A stretch of DNA of 64,000 bases from Timema cristinae. Taxonomy: Eukaryota > Arthropoda > Insecta > Phasmatodea > Timematidae. The notes under the pieces are model-generated. The model was not told the origin of the DNA. It saw only the letters and a program-made list of their open reading frames with translations, and searched no databases. Of the stretch, positions 10,350-20,995 are shown piece by piece; the stretch's first letter is position 1; each line of letters opens with the position of its first letter. The DNA lies in contig JBCFYV010000100.1 of NCBI GenBank assembly GCA_039000515.1, forward strand, positions 30,182,421 through 30,246,420. Direction: 5' to 3'. Both the position numbers and the translations under genes were made by a program.

Positions 10350-11550
10350 AAGAATTCCAAAGACAATGATAGATATGAAGTAATTATGGAAAAAAACTTT
10401 ATGGTGATGACGTAAAATGTATACGTTTAAATCAATGATGAATCCCAAAGAAGGGGGAAAATTGAGGCATTTGTATTATTCTTCCTCTAGGATAGAAAAT
10501 ATTGTTAATAAACCTTGAAAATATATTAAGTTAATTATAATAAAGAGCACTTAATAGGTGCCATGTGCATAGGCACAGCAGCCCCATTTACAAAACATTC
10601 ATTTTCAGAAATTGGAAAATTGATTTTTTTAAAGTTATCAAAATATCTTTTAACTAAATGTAGTTTAAAACTATACCAATTTGTAAATAATGTAAAATAA
10701 ACACAAAAAAGGACTAAAGACTACGTTTCCCCCTTCCCTCTTGATATCACCTAACTTAGGTAGGTAATACAGTTCGAACCAGCCGTTGCATTGTGTATTC
10801 TAATTTAGAAAACAGTGGAATTTAGCTGAAAAAAATGTTATATATTTTTTTAAATTGGAAATGTAAAACTATTAAACCAATCTCAATTTCGCTGTTGTCA
10901 AATGAAGAATGTAGAAACTAGGATTCTGGTGAGTTTTCCGCTTCGATCTTAATCTTTTGTCTAATTTTTCCGGTTATTTGGACCAGATAAGGGCTCTTAA
11001 TTTTTGTAAGTACTGTACTTCATTGAGGATCCTAACTCATAAGTTGCAAAATTTGTAGATTGGGCTATCCTATAAATCCTAAGATTTCAAAATCAGGCAT
11101 TTCACTGGATTTGACCCCTACACTCATATAAATAAAGCCCCTAAAATTAAAAATTAGAAGTAAGACTACAGAAATAACTTTTGGGTCTATCACGTTCCAA
11201 GTTTAGTTTAATTTGAAAAGTACAGGGGAAAAAGGTAAAATATCCAATGTTGGTGTTTCCATTTGTTGATAATAATGTGACCTTTCTAACACACTTTATA
11301 TTATAGTTAAAATACGTCTCTGTCATATTTAAATTAATTAAACTTTGTTGTGGTCCTTATGAGGCTTGAGATATAAAAGTTGTTATCCTGGAAAACCATA
11401 AGTAGTGTGACATTCCCCCATTTCCCCTGTATTCCCGATTTGTATGTCATCGTAAAATATATGGCTCTATAAGTAAAACTATTACCACTACAGGTGGTTA
11501 ATTTGTACTTTACAATAGAGTAAGTGGAGAAATAAATACTACGTCTGGTC
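10350..11550. other. Intronic DNA, nothing recognised
   Basis: AT-rich sequence up to the III-S4 acceptor with no supported feature. Confidence 0.5.
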
Positions 11551-11554
11551 TCAG

Positions 11555-11716
11555 GTGTTTCGTCTGCTCCGGTCGTTGAGGCCCCTGAGGGTTATCAACC
11601 GAGCACCGGGTCTCAAACTGGTGGTTCAGACTCTCCTCTCCTCTCTGAGGCCCATCGGAAACATCGTGCTCATCTGCTGCACCTTCTTCATCATCTTCGG
11701 GATCTTGGGAGTGCAG
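11555..11716 (+). CDS. Cav3 exon 5: III-S4, S4-S5 linker and S5
   Basis: A 54-codon exon, phase 0 at both ends, between GGTCTCAG and GTCAGT. It encodes the arginine-rich voltage sensor [16 protein letters not shown], the S4-S5 linker [17 protein letters not shown] and S5 ([21 protein letters not shown]). The [22 protein letters not shown] core is nearly invariant in T-type channels. Positively charged residues recur every third position, as a voltage sensor requires. The translation joins the preceding exon to give GILR-VFRLLR, as in the family. Confidence 0.97.
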
Positions 11717-11762
11717 GTCAGTGTAAATAATCGTGTATTCTATATTAGTACATTTGTAATGG

Positions 11763-12062
11763 TGTGCCTTGTGGCTTAGTGGTCAGCGTTACTGGTTACA
11801 GATCCAGGGGTCCAGGATTTGATCCTCGGCGATTACAAAATCTTTCTGTGAAGCAGTGAGATCCCAGGAAATTCCCAGACCCTTTTTAAACTCCCGGGAC
11901 CGAGTACGATGTGTCCCCTGCAGCCCTCTCTTATAGGCCCGGAGCACATGACACCCTCTATTGATAAATGTTGTCACTACGATCACTAGTGGCAGCGCCC
12001 GCTTGGTCAGTATAGCACATTGAGGGCTCACACCATGGTGTATGTGTGTATGTATGTATGTC
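11763..12062 (+). repeat. SINE-D (tRNA-derived, TGTA tail)
   Basis: The head TGCCTTGTGGCTTAGTGGTC resembles a tRNA A box, and GGATTTGATCCTCGG is the B-box region. The body is GC-richer than the intron (CAGCCCTCTCTTATAGGCCC, GTGGCAGCGCCCGC) and ends in (TGTA)n at 12040-12062. Only one copy is seen here, so SINE status is inferred from promoter boxes and tail. Confidence 0.6.
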
Positions 12063-12069
12063 AGGATGA

Positions 12070-12512
12070 TTTTTTATATTGAAATTTGAGGCAATCTTAG
12101 AGAAATAACTTTAAAAAAATTGCAAAAATCCCAAACCCAGAGCGTTACAAATAATGAATGTAAATAAAATTAAAGTCCTTCTTTAAATTAAAATAAATCG
12201 TAAACTACTTAAAATAAGTGTTTTAATTAATCATTACTATTAGTTTTAAAGTTATTAATTGAAATATGACCAAACCCAACCAAACCTAATCTTTCGTGAA
12301 TAATTATTACAATTTAAGGCTAGATTTTGTTAGTTTGTGTAGTATTGCATAATCATTAAAATTTGTTTGGATGATATTAATTAAAATATTACCAAACCTA
12401 ACAAAACTTAACTTTTCATGCGTCTGCCAACTGAAGGTGAGGTTTTGTTAGACTACGTAATATTACTATAATAAACTTGTTGTATATATACTTAAGACTA
12501 ATTACAGTCCCT

Positions 12513-12547
<35 letters not shown>

Positions 12548-13165
12548 TTATTTCTCTATCTCCTCTTTCTTCTTAATAGGCCTTTGGTCTGTTCTATTCC
12601 AAGGGCTCTAAAGGCAAGTCCTTGATTCTTTGAGATATCTGATATGTTTGTATCCCAGGCAGGAAGCTAACCTTACCCAGGAAACACTCCTCTATTATCT
12701 GAAATCGGGACTGGTAGTGAAAATGATGAGCTACTCAATTCACTCAGAAAATGCTCCAGGCAAAGTTACCTTATAAAGTGTATGCAACTAAATCGAAACT
12801 AGATTAAATATATGTCCTTCCACGCTACTAACCTCCCAGGGCCAACGCAACACGTTTCAAGATTTCCTGTTCTAGTGAGTCACCTGTATAACCTACTCAA
12901 TATATCTCATGACCAAGAATATATGATTTCTTAGTCATAAAAAACTATAGCATTTTTTAGTTAGAACATCTATATTTTAATGTAGTTTATGTTAATAAAA
13001 TGATCAAGATGACGCAGTAGTTTCATATTCAATAGCTTAAGTTGGGTTTTTATTAAAAACTAATTACTTTTGTGTATATCGCTTAATAATTATATCATGT
13101 TTAATTATTTTTAATAATAATTCAGTCATGTATTAACCGTAGTTACAATATTCAATACAGATATT
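12070..13165. other. Intronic DNA with CT/TATC microsatellite
   Basis: AT-rich sequence holding (CT)n at about 12511-12529 joined to (TATC)n at 12529-12550. Nothing else recognised. Confidence 0.55.
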
Positions 13166-13169
13166 TAAC

Positions 13170-14008
13170 CCCTGCAAAAATCAGATACTATTCTTCATAC
13201 ATATATGTAACACAAATAACATACCCGGTACAGCTCACGGCGTAGTAATAAAACATTATAGCGTTTAGCCCCAGCAATTAAATGGATACTATTCTTCATA
13301 CAGTTCTGTCACACATATAACATACTCAGATTACCTCACGGAGTAAAGTAGTAATAACACAATATAGTATATTATCTCCCGCAATTAGATGGATACTATT
13401 CTTCATACAGTTCTGTCACACATATAACATACTCAGATTACCTCACGGAGTAAAGTAGTAATAACACAATATAGTATTATATCGCCTGCAATTAAATGGA
13501 TACTATTCTTCATACAGTTCTGTTACACATATAACATACTCAGATTACCTCACGGAGTAAAGTAGTAATAACACATTATAGTTTTTTGTATCTCCTGCTA
13601 AGAAGTGGATACTATTCTTCATACAGTTCTGTCACACATATAACATACTCAGATTACCTCACGGAGTAAAGTAGTAATAACACAATATAGTATTTTATCT
13701 CCTGCAATTAGATGGATACTATTCTTCATACAGTTCTGTCACACATATAATATACTCAGATTACCTCACGGAGTAAAGTAGTAATAACACATTATAGTTT
13801 TTTGTATCTCCTGCTAAGAAGTGGATACTATTCTTTATACAGTTCTGTAACACATATAACATACCCGGTACAGTTCACGGAGTAGTAATAAAACATTATA
13901 GCGTTTAGCCCCCGCAAAGAAGTGGATACTATTCTTCATACAGTTCTGTAACACATATAATATACCTAGTATAACTCACGGAGTAAAGTAGTTATAACAC
14001 AATATCAA
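13170..14008. repeat. Tandem satellite, about 105-bp unit x8
   Basis: About eight head-to-tail units contain TGGATACTATTCTTCATACA, then GTAACACATATAACATAC and CACGGAGTAAAGTAGTAATA. Two unit subtypes are visible: a CCCGGTACAGCTCACGG type at both ends of the array and a CTCAGATTACCTCACGG type in the centre. The centre units are very similar to each other, so the array has been homogenised from the inside. Confidence 0.88.
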
Positions 14009-14029
14009 GGATGTTGAACACTTGTGAAG

Positions 14030-14990
14030 TCGTTGGCCGGGTCATTTAAGTAAAATGTCTCCATCTTCCTCTATCCTTCCATTATTCTTTTTCATTTAAT
14101 TGGCTCCGTCTTCATTCTCTCACTTGCACGCACATTTTCTGTTATCTCCTCCTCTCAACTCTTTCTTGGCCTTCTTGGTGGTCTTTTTACTATAGATTTT
14201 ATTTCCATAAAGTTATTTGCCTTCCTCTCCTTCTCCATCCTCATAACAAGTCCATACCATCTCAGTCTTGCTTCCTATACTATCTCATATACTTCCTCTA
14301 TTCCCACTATTTCCTGGACAACTTCATTCCTTAACCTGTTTCTCCTCGTGACAGCAAGCATGCTCCTCACAAACTTCATTCCCATGGCCTCCATTCTCCT
14401 AGTCTCTCTTACATTCAATGTCCATGTTTCTGCTGCATGTGTGATAATGGGCACGAAGTTCATCATGTACAAACTTCCTTACACTTTAAGGGCAATTTTA
14501 TTATCCATATTGCGTATAACCCGAACGGGTAGTAAGACGCGGTGCTAATAATAATAATATTATCCATAGGAGATCTCTTACACACCTATAGAACAATTCT
14601 CCCTGCTGTCCTCTTCTCAATTAAATCTTTTTTACTTTCATCTATCGCCTCAATCATTCTTATAAAATATTTTACTTTCTGTACTTTTCTCAGCCCTACT
14701 CCATCCAACTTTATAGGTTTACTAGGGCATCATTTCACACCTTGCCGTGCCATCATCCCACACTTTTTCCCTTCCTGATTCCATTCATGAAGTTGTTTCT
14801 GTAGTTCCTTTTAATTCTTTCCTCCCCGAGATTTCCCGCCACTTTATTCATAACCATTTCCATTAGCATTACAAATAGTTGTGGTGAGAGGGCACTCCCC
14901 TTCTTCACTCCATTTTTTTTATTTGAAACCCCTCCGTTCAACATCCCCTCCCCCCACCTCTCTCCATCTTAGCACAACTCATGCTATCCT
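14030..14990 (-). pseudogene. Non-LTR retrotransposon (LINE) 3' end, minus strand, degenerate
   Basis: Minus-strand frames at 14753-14944 and 14275-14472 carry reverse-transcriptase landmarks. The first has GVKKGSALSPQLFVML, the block that follows the catalytic motif in many insect LINEs. The second has AAETWTLNVRETRRMEAM with a following KFVRSMLAVTRRNRLRNE, the usual C-terminal thumb region. Frames are broken between these blocks, so the copy is dead. A truncated SINE-A sits inside it at 14510-14557. Clade (RTE, CR1 or Jockey) is not resolved. Confidence 0.82.
14510..14557 (+). repeat. 5'-truncated SINE-A with target duplication
   Basis: Only the last 45-50 bp of SINE-A is present (CCCGAACGGGTAGTAAGACG plus AAT repeats). 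TATTATCCATA flanks it at 14499-14509 and 14558-14568, a perfect 11-bp target-site duplication. The host sequence is the minus-strand LINE remnant. Confidence 0.9.
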
Positions 14991-15139
14991 CAAACATGCG
15001 TATCATACTACAAATATTTTGTATTTAGCTAAACAAATCTTCACCTAAAATGTCTAAAAGAGGTTCTAACTCTATTCTAGTGATTAGCAAATGTTAAAAT
15101 GGTTTAAAACTCATCAAATACACGTGAAAAAGGCACGTG

Positions 15140-15372
15140 GGTAAAAGTACAAACTCGTCTTGTCTGGTACTATGGCGACGAAGATTGGGTATGGAATACC
15201 GGCTGGGTCTACTGGGGTGATTTATTTTTAATAATTGTATTCCACTTTCCTCCCACAAAAATAAGGGTGCATTTTCTCTAAATTTGTCTTCCTTCTCCCT
15301 ATCCTATTAGAATAATTATCATATATGATATGACCTGAAAAGGTATTAAGACGTGATGATAAAAAAAAGTAA
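15140..15372 (+). repeat. SINE-B-like partial copy
   Basis: It carries body blocks (TTCCACTTTCCTCCCACAAA, TCCCTATCCTATTAGAATAA) and a tail TATGACCTGAAAAGGTATTA ending in poly(A). The tRNA head is eroded. Confidence 0.5.
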
Positions 15373-15454
15373 TCGGGAGTATCGTAAGCTATAATAATAC
15401 TATTATTATGCATATGTATCACAAACTGATAGGTGATGGTTATCTGTATGACTA

Positions 15455-15752
15455 GGTGACCTGGCGGTCTAGGGGTAAGTGTCAGACTTCTGTGCTGGGG
15501 GTCCGGGAATCAATACTTGGTCCGGCACAGATTTATCTGATTACCGAACCCTTCCTCCACCTCTGATAAGACGTGTATTAATCACAACTTGTGAGTGTGG
15601 GGAATGGCAGGCCTTCACCGTGGTTCGGATTCTATGTTAAACTGTAGGTCCTCTATTTCATTTCATAATCACCCTATCATTACGCTGTAACGTACGTGCG
15701 TATAACCTGAATGGGTAATAAGACGTGGTGCTCATAATAATATTAATAATAA
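15455..15752 (+). repeat. SINE-A copy with degenerate target duplication
   Basis: Head GGTGACCTGGCGGTCTAGGG through AAT tail. The flanks TATCTGTATGACTA (15441-15454) and TATCCGTATGATTA (15753-15766) differ at two positions and look like an aged 14-bp target duplication. Confidence 0.85.
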
Positions 15753-15804
15753 TATCCGTATGATTAGTACTGATAGTTTAATCGAATAAAAATCAAGATA
15801 AAAT

Positions 15805-15885
15805 TGTCAGCCTGGACACGGTAGTCGAACCCAAGACCTTTGGCTTTGCGCGTCAATGATTTACTACTGATTCATCCTGATTCGT
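15805..15885 (-). repeat. tRNA-like SINE head, minus strand (inverted partner)
   Basis: On the minus strand it reads AATCAGGATGAATCAGTAG with a B-box-like GGTTCGACTACCG. It is the inverted counterpart of 16055-16140. Confidence 0.55.
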
Positions 15886-16054
15886 CTCGTATTCCAGACC
15901 ATCTGTCACCAGTTGTATTGAATCTAGTTATTGTGATATCTGGTGAAAGTAGATTGTGAAATGTGGATATCTCTGAGTGGCCGATATTCCACCAGTTAAC
16001 ACAACTAGATCCAATAATACAGGAGCTAGTGAAGGATGGCTCTTACTACGAAAC

Positions 16055-16140
16055 TAACCAGGATGGCTCAGTGGTAGATCATTGCGCAAAGCCAAAGTCT
16101 CGGAGTTCGATTCTCATTTCCTCTTAATAGCCTTCCAGCC
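16055..16140 (+). repeat. tRNA-like SINE head, plus strand
   Basis: The A-box region TGGCTCAGTGGTAGATC and the B-box region GAGTTCGATTCTC are present, with GCGCAAAGCCAAAG between them. Spacing and sequence match the inverted copy at 15805-15885. A genuine tRNA is unlikely because the acceptor stem does not close. Confidence 0.55.
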
Positions 16141-16485
16141 CATCCGAGCATAATCGCACTAATAATGTGAATATTTATAAGATAAAAGAGATAAAATGTA
16201 CCTATATTTGTGGAGAGGAAGTTTGAGAAAACATTTAGTATAAAACATCCTCAGTTCACACAGTCGTGATTTGAGCTCCAGACTCTAAAAACTGTGATAT
16301 TTGGTTTATGTTCCCATTGTGAACCGTTTCCTTATAATCATCCCTCATTCTCCACCCTTGTATTTATTTGCGTACAATCCAAAAGGGTGCTAAGACGGAT
16401 ACCACTCCACTAATACCTTGTATGTCTGAGAAAATCTTCTTCAAAACCAACGTCTCACGACCACCCGGGGGTGTTTACTGTCCAG

Positions 16486-16703
16486 CTGTTCAAGGGAGCC
16501 TTCTTCTACTGTGAGGCCCCAACATCAAGCACGTGCGCAACAGGACGGAGTGTGAGGCGGACAAGCGAAACAGCTGGAACAACCGGAAGTACAACTTCGA
16601 TGACTTGGGCAAAGCCCTCATGTCCCTGTTCGTGCTATCGTCGAGGGACGGTTGGGTCAACATCATGTACACTGGACTGGACGCTGTGGGTGTGGACCAG
16701 CAG
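16486..16703 (+). CDS. Cav3 exon 6: III pore loop (frame broken by one base)
   Basis: The exon runs from CTGTTCAAGG after TCCAG to CAG|GTAATT. It encodes the S5-P region [10 protein letters not shown], then in a second frame [20 protein letters not shown], and the pore helix and filter [19 protein letters not shown]. The Asp in SSRDGWV is the T-type repeat-III selectivity residue. Both exon ends are phase 0, but the length, 218, is not a multiple of three. The frame changes by one missing base near 16516-16522, at the GGCCCCAAC run, where the family has a YCEGPN-like motif. A sequence or assembly deletion in a C run is the simplest reading, because both flanks are well conserved. Confidence 0.93.
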
Positions 16704-16709
16704 GTAATT

Positions 16710-17790
16710 GGTCTGACTCCACGTGTTAGAGATTACCCTCATCTGTAGATATGTCACATTTAACTGATATTACAATTTCCTGATTCGAAAGCATAATTCA
16801 GTGTGTCGGATTTGTCAATTACGGGGCGCACTCCAAGTTCTGGTCTGATATAAGAGTTGTTTTTATTTTATTTTTTTTAACATTTGTAATTAGGGTTAGT
16901 CGGCTAGTCATTCCGGTCTTTTACTAGCAATGGTGGATATTTAATCGTTTGCTGAGGATGGGGCACCATATAGATGAGGATAATTCGGCCCGTTGAGATG
17001 ATTTGGGGATAATGATGATGATTATGATGATAATAGGTTGCAAGTAGAAGTCTTAAACTTAACTTAAGGCTAACTATCCAGTCCATGGCAACTATAGGTA
17101 CAGGTCTCCTTCGGGAAAAATACCTATGATATGTTGGGAAACGAACCTGGCACCTAGAACCAGGAATGTTGACCATTAAATCAAGAGGCTGGCCAAGTTT
17201 TATATGAAGTTTTTCCCTAAATATTTTCCCACTTTTCTCTGGAACTTATTGTCATCCTCGTCTCTTCCTCATTAGTGTTTTAGACGGATATGTGGTAGTA
17301 ACGAAAGGAGAACATGACAAAAAATGTAATCATTATACAAAAAATTCTCTCCAAGGCCTGTTTCCATGAGGTTTAAAGAGTGGGACTCACATTTTATAGG
17401 GTCATCATTGACACAGATTAAGGCTTAAATACCGACTGGATGTAGAACGGATGCTTTCCTATATTATCTTCAAGCTAATATCTGTGAACTTGGAATTAAC
17501 TGCCTTCCACATCCCTATCCATTACTTAGAAGTAAGAATGAAATGCACTGCAACTATAATGAGTTTTTACTACATTTAATAGCAATAGTGCGAATAATTT
17601 GTAAAACTACCTGTTTCGTGTTTAAATTATACCTTACTTATAGTTTTGTCCGCCAAGACCACGCATGTACAGCTGCCAGATTGTTTCACCTTCCATTAAT
17701 GCTATCTGCCCTGTCTCCAATAGTAGATAACTACCCCTATCTCTCGGTATTCGCAAGAACTAGAGTCCAGGACCTTTGACAGGTCGATTA
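16710..17790. other. Intronic DNA, nothing recognised
   Basis: AT-rich sequence with short ATG/ATT-rich patches (about 17000-17035). No supported gene or repeat. Confidence 0.45.
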
Positions 17791-17797
17791 GACCAAA

Positions 17798-17998
17798 CTT
17801 AAGACTATAGGGCGTATACAAGAACGTGAATGAGTGAAATTGAAAGGTGAGTGATAGGTGAGTGGCGCTGATTGGCTTACTATTGCGCCGTCCACTTGAA
17901 GTCACGAGCGTAGTCTATTACATTGCCAATCAACGCCACTCACTTATCACTCACCTTTCACTTATACTCATTCTCGTTCCTGCATTCGACCCCTTAAG
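17798..17998. mobile_element. Palindromic MITE-like element
   Basis: An imperfect inverted repeat starts and ends with CTTAAG. Its central arms (GAAAGGTGAGTGATAGGTGA and the matching TCACTTATCACTCACCTTTC) pair over about 55 bp around a loop of about 55 bp. There is no coding capacity. Confidence 0.7.
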
Positions 17999-17999
17999 C

Positions 18000-18378
18000 T
18001 TGTCTGTCGCACGATTTTCTGGGCGAACTTTGCTTGTAAGACATGTGTTGTTTAGAATGTTCACATGAACGCGGACATATTCCAAAATAAGACAGAGCTA
18101 TGTAACAAAGGTATGTTCTTATAGTTATCATTAATTAGTACTTTTTAATACTAATTTTCAGACTGTTACCAACTTATTAAAACAAACACACTAATATAAA
18201 TGTACAGCACCAATTTAGCAATATAATTGGTGAAAGTGAATAGCAAATTCAGGTTGCTTAGCAAATACATTTCGAGTTATATGGGAAGGAATATTTTTAA
18301 CAGTTATCAAATTATTAAACAGTTTCTTGTGTTTATTCCTCAAGTTACGTTATCCATAACTTTCACTTTTTATAGAAT
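18000..18378. other. Intronic DNA, nothing recognised
   Basis: AT-rich sequence between the palindrome and the next SINE. Confidence 0.5.
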
Positions 18379-18390
18379 AATACTAATAAC

Positions 18391-18667
18391 TTCAGTGACT
18401 GGGCGGTCTAGGGGTAAGGTGTCGGACTTCTGTGCTGGGGTCCGGGGTTCAATCCTCGGTCCCGGAACGTATTTATCTGATTGCCAAACCCTTCCTTTAC
18501 CTCTGACAAGACATTTTGTGAATGTGGGGAATGCCAGGCCTCCACCGTGGTTCGGATTCCACGTTAAACTGTAGGTCCTTCATATCAACTCACAATCACC
18601 CTACCATTACACATTAGCGTAAGTGCGTATAACCGAACGAGTAGTAAGACGCGGTGCTAATAATAAT
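18391..18667 (+). repeat. SINE-A copy with 12-bp target duplication
   Basis: Family head GTGACTGGGCGGTCTAGGGG, B box GGTTCAATCC and AAT tail. AATACTAATAAC occurs at 18379-18390 and 18668-18679. Confidence 0.88.
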
Positions 18668-18929
18668 AATACTAATAACATAACAAAATGTTATCATTAT
18701 TTACCTTATAAAACACGTTTGTATTTCCTAAAAGTTATTTCCTACCAGAATTCTACTATAATTGTAGCCCTAAACTACTTTATTTATCCATACTAATTTA
18801 AAAATGATTCAAACTAAGTGGATTATACACTTTTATATTGGTTATCTCAGATCAGAACTTACTTGATAACTTAACCAAGACAGCACTCTTAATATCAAAC
18901 GTACAGTCCACAGTCATCAGTTGTTGAAT

Positions 18930-19090
18930 ACTTGTCATGGGTATAGTGGCATTAGATGAGAAACTTTTTAAATAAAGAGAAAAATTTGTCATTGAATTCC
19001 AGGATATTCAAAAACTATTGATATCACCATGTGAAAAAAATTAAACTCTTTGTTTCTATTGAAAAGTTATTTGATATATTTTGACCAAAA
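18930..19090. repeat. Interspersed repeat family R1, copy 2
   Basis: It shares GAGAAAAATTTGTCATTGAA, TTCCAGGATATTCAA and TGATATCACCATGTGAA with the copies at 5670-6000 and 22425-22680. Confidence 0.6.
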
Positions 19091-19189
19091 AAAAGTTTTT
19101 ATACAAAAACTTCAAGTGCCTTTTATAGCGTCCCCTAAGCTCCCACCTTAAATAAAACATGTGTTGGTAATGATACATCTTTAATGATA

Positions 19190-19650
19190 TTTTATTATTT
19201 TATCTAAGAATAGCCCCCTTCCCCGTAAAAAAATATTGTAAGGAATCCTGTAAAACAAAGCTTCAAATCATCCATCATGACAAAATAAAAACAAAACTTT
19301 TTTACTTATTTTAAAAAAAATACAGTCCTACCATCACTGTATAGCCCCCTACCTCTTTTTTATCCTCCCTCCTATTTTCATCTCTTTCCTCACCCCTACC
19401 CGCCTCCTTCACCAACCCCACTTTCCCTTCAATAACTTTTTTTTTCCAATGACTATATAATAACTATACCATCGAGATTTTTATGAGGAATAAATTAAAT
19501 TTTCAAAATAAAATATAGCCTATGTTACTCGCTGATAATGTATCTTTATATTGGTGAAAGAATTTTTAAAATCGGTCCAGTAGTTTTTGAGTTTATCCAT
19601 TACAAACAAAAAAAAAAAAATCAAATCTTTCCTCTTTATAATATTATTAT
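19190..19650. repeat. Retroelement-like 3' tail repeat R2, copy 1
   Basis: About 450 bp here is nearly identical to 56630-57075. Landmarks are GCCCCCTTCCCCGTAAAAAA, ATCATCCATCATGAC and the end AAAATCGGTCCAGTAGTTTT, then TTATAATATTATTATAGAT. The closing blocks resemble the 3' ends of insect non-LTR retrotransposons. It abuts the III-S6 exon, ending about 50 bp before it. Confidence 0.78.
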
Positions 19651-19703
19651 AGATTTATTTGAATCTAAATCCCTCTCTAAGTGAATGTTGTGTTGGTCGG
19701 CAG

Positions 19704-19896
19704 CCGATCGAGAACTACTCCGAGTGGCGTCTCCTGTACTTCATCGCCTTCATCCTCCTGGTGGGCTTCTTCGTGCTCAACATGTTCGTCGGGGTGGTGG
19801 TGGAGAACTTCCACCGCTGTCGGGAGGAACAGGAGAAGGAGGAACGCGTGCGAAGGATGGCCAAAAGGGCCAGACAGATGGAGAAGAAGAGGAGAA
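19704..19896 (+). CDS. Cav3 exon 7: III-S6 and start of III-IV linker
   Basis: The exon begins after GGTCGGCAG and ends at GAGAA|GTAGGT, entering in phase 0 and leaving in phase 1. It encodes a short pre-S6 segment ([17 protein letters not shown]), the S6 helix through [14 protein letters not shown], then [20 protein letters not shown] and further basic residues of the III-IV linker. The T-type family has the same FVVENFHKCRQHQEEEE-like sequence and a KKRRS run. A donor four bases further on would add a stop, so 19896 is preferred. It joins the next exon to give Lys and then MHEPPYY. Confidence 0.95.
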
Positions 19897-19963
19897 GTAG
19901 GTTTACTTAAGGCTGGGAGCTGGGGACACGATGGAGGGGGTAGTATCTGAGTACTATTACTCT

Positions 19964-20265
19964 AGGTGACCTGGTGGTTTAAGGGTAGTGTGTCGGACTT
20001 CTGTGCTGGAGGTTCGGGGTTCAATCCTCGGTCCCGGCACAGATTTATCTGATTGCCAAACCCTTCCTTAACCTCTGACAAGGCGTGTATTAATCACAAC
20101 TTGTGAATATGTGGAACGCCAGGCCTCCACCGTGGTTCGGATCCCATGTTAAACTGTAGGTCCTCCATTTCATCTCACAATCACCCTACCATTACACATT
20201 AGCGTAAGTGCGAATAACCCGAACGGGTAGTAAGACGCGGTACTAATAATAATAATAATAATATA
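19964..20265 (+). repeat. SINE-A copy
   Basis: Head AGGTGACCTGGTGGTTTAAG, B box GGTTCAATCC, body and AAT tail are all present. It lies 68 bp downstream of the III-S6 donor. Confidence 0.9.
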
Positions 20266-20405
20266 ATCACAATAACTACTATAATGGACCGATACGTCAA
20301 ATATAGGCTAACGAAAAACCAGAAAAGATCTGTAACCGTTCCGTTTTATAGATACCGATAAAATGTCCATAGTCGGCCACAAAACATAAATGTTTATATT
20401 TTATA

Positions 20406-20500
20406 GCTAGTGGTTTTCAACCTGGAGTAGGCGTACCATCGGGGGTACGTACACGAAGACATCTCAGGGAATACGTAAAATTGTAAATATATACATATAC
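20406..20500 (+). mobile_element. hAT-like 5' end remnant
   Basis: TAGTGGTTTTCAACCTGGAG followed by GTACCATCGGGGGTACG resembles the left end of hAT elements (CAGTGGTTCTCAACC type). No right end was found. Confidence 0.35.
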
Positions 20501-20843
20501 TATATAAAGGTTTTACCAAAACTAAATATGGTTTTTACAACCACGTCTAGTATCATGGTAATGAATGGTTTCATTTAAGGGGTGGGAAAGTGATGCAGAT
20601 ATGTGCTCTAATTTCATCTTGTCATCGGCCATACTAACCGATAATTGACTCCTTAGACCACGAGAAAAATGTACAAACTTAATAGTTCTGCGTTAAGTAA
20701 TACACATGGATTTTTTTTTTTTTTTAGATTTGACTAGGATTTTAACGTCCCTCAAAAATCTTTATAAATTTGAAATTAGACTATTAAACCAGTAAGACAA
20801 AACTTACTAAACACCCTTAACAAACATCTGGCCGTTGTTCTAG

Positions 20844-20995
20844 AGATGCACGAGCCACCGTACTACACCAGCTACTCTCATTCAAGGCTGATGGTTCATA
20901 ATGTGGTCACCTCCAAGTACTTTGACCTGGCCATCGCTGGAGTCATTCTTCTCAACGTCATCACTATGGCCATGGAGTTCTATCTGATGCCAAAG
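20844..20995 (+). CDS. Cav3 exon 8: III-IV linker end and IV-S1
   Basis: The exon follows TTGTTCTAG and ends at CAAAG|GTTAGT, entering in phase 1 and leaving in phase 0. It encodes MHEPPYYTSYSHSRLMVHNV, matching the family PYYSDYSRFR block, then VTSKYFDLAIAGVILLNVIT and MAMEFYLMPK, which form the IV-S1 helix and its end. The last 99 bp of this exon is the founder unit of a tandem array of seven to eight copies that fills the first 0.85 kb of the intron. Only this first copy has an acceptor and the N-terminal part, so it is taken as the functional exon. Confidence 0.94.
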
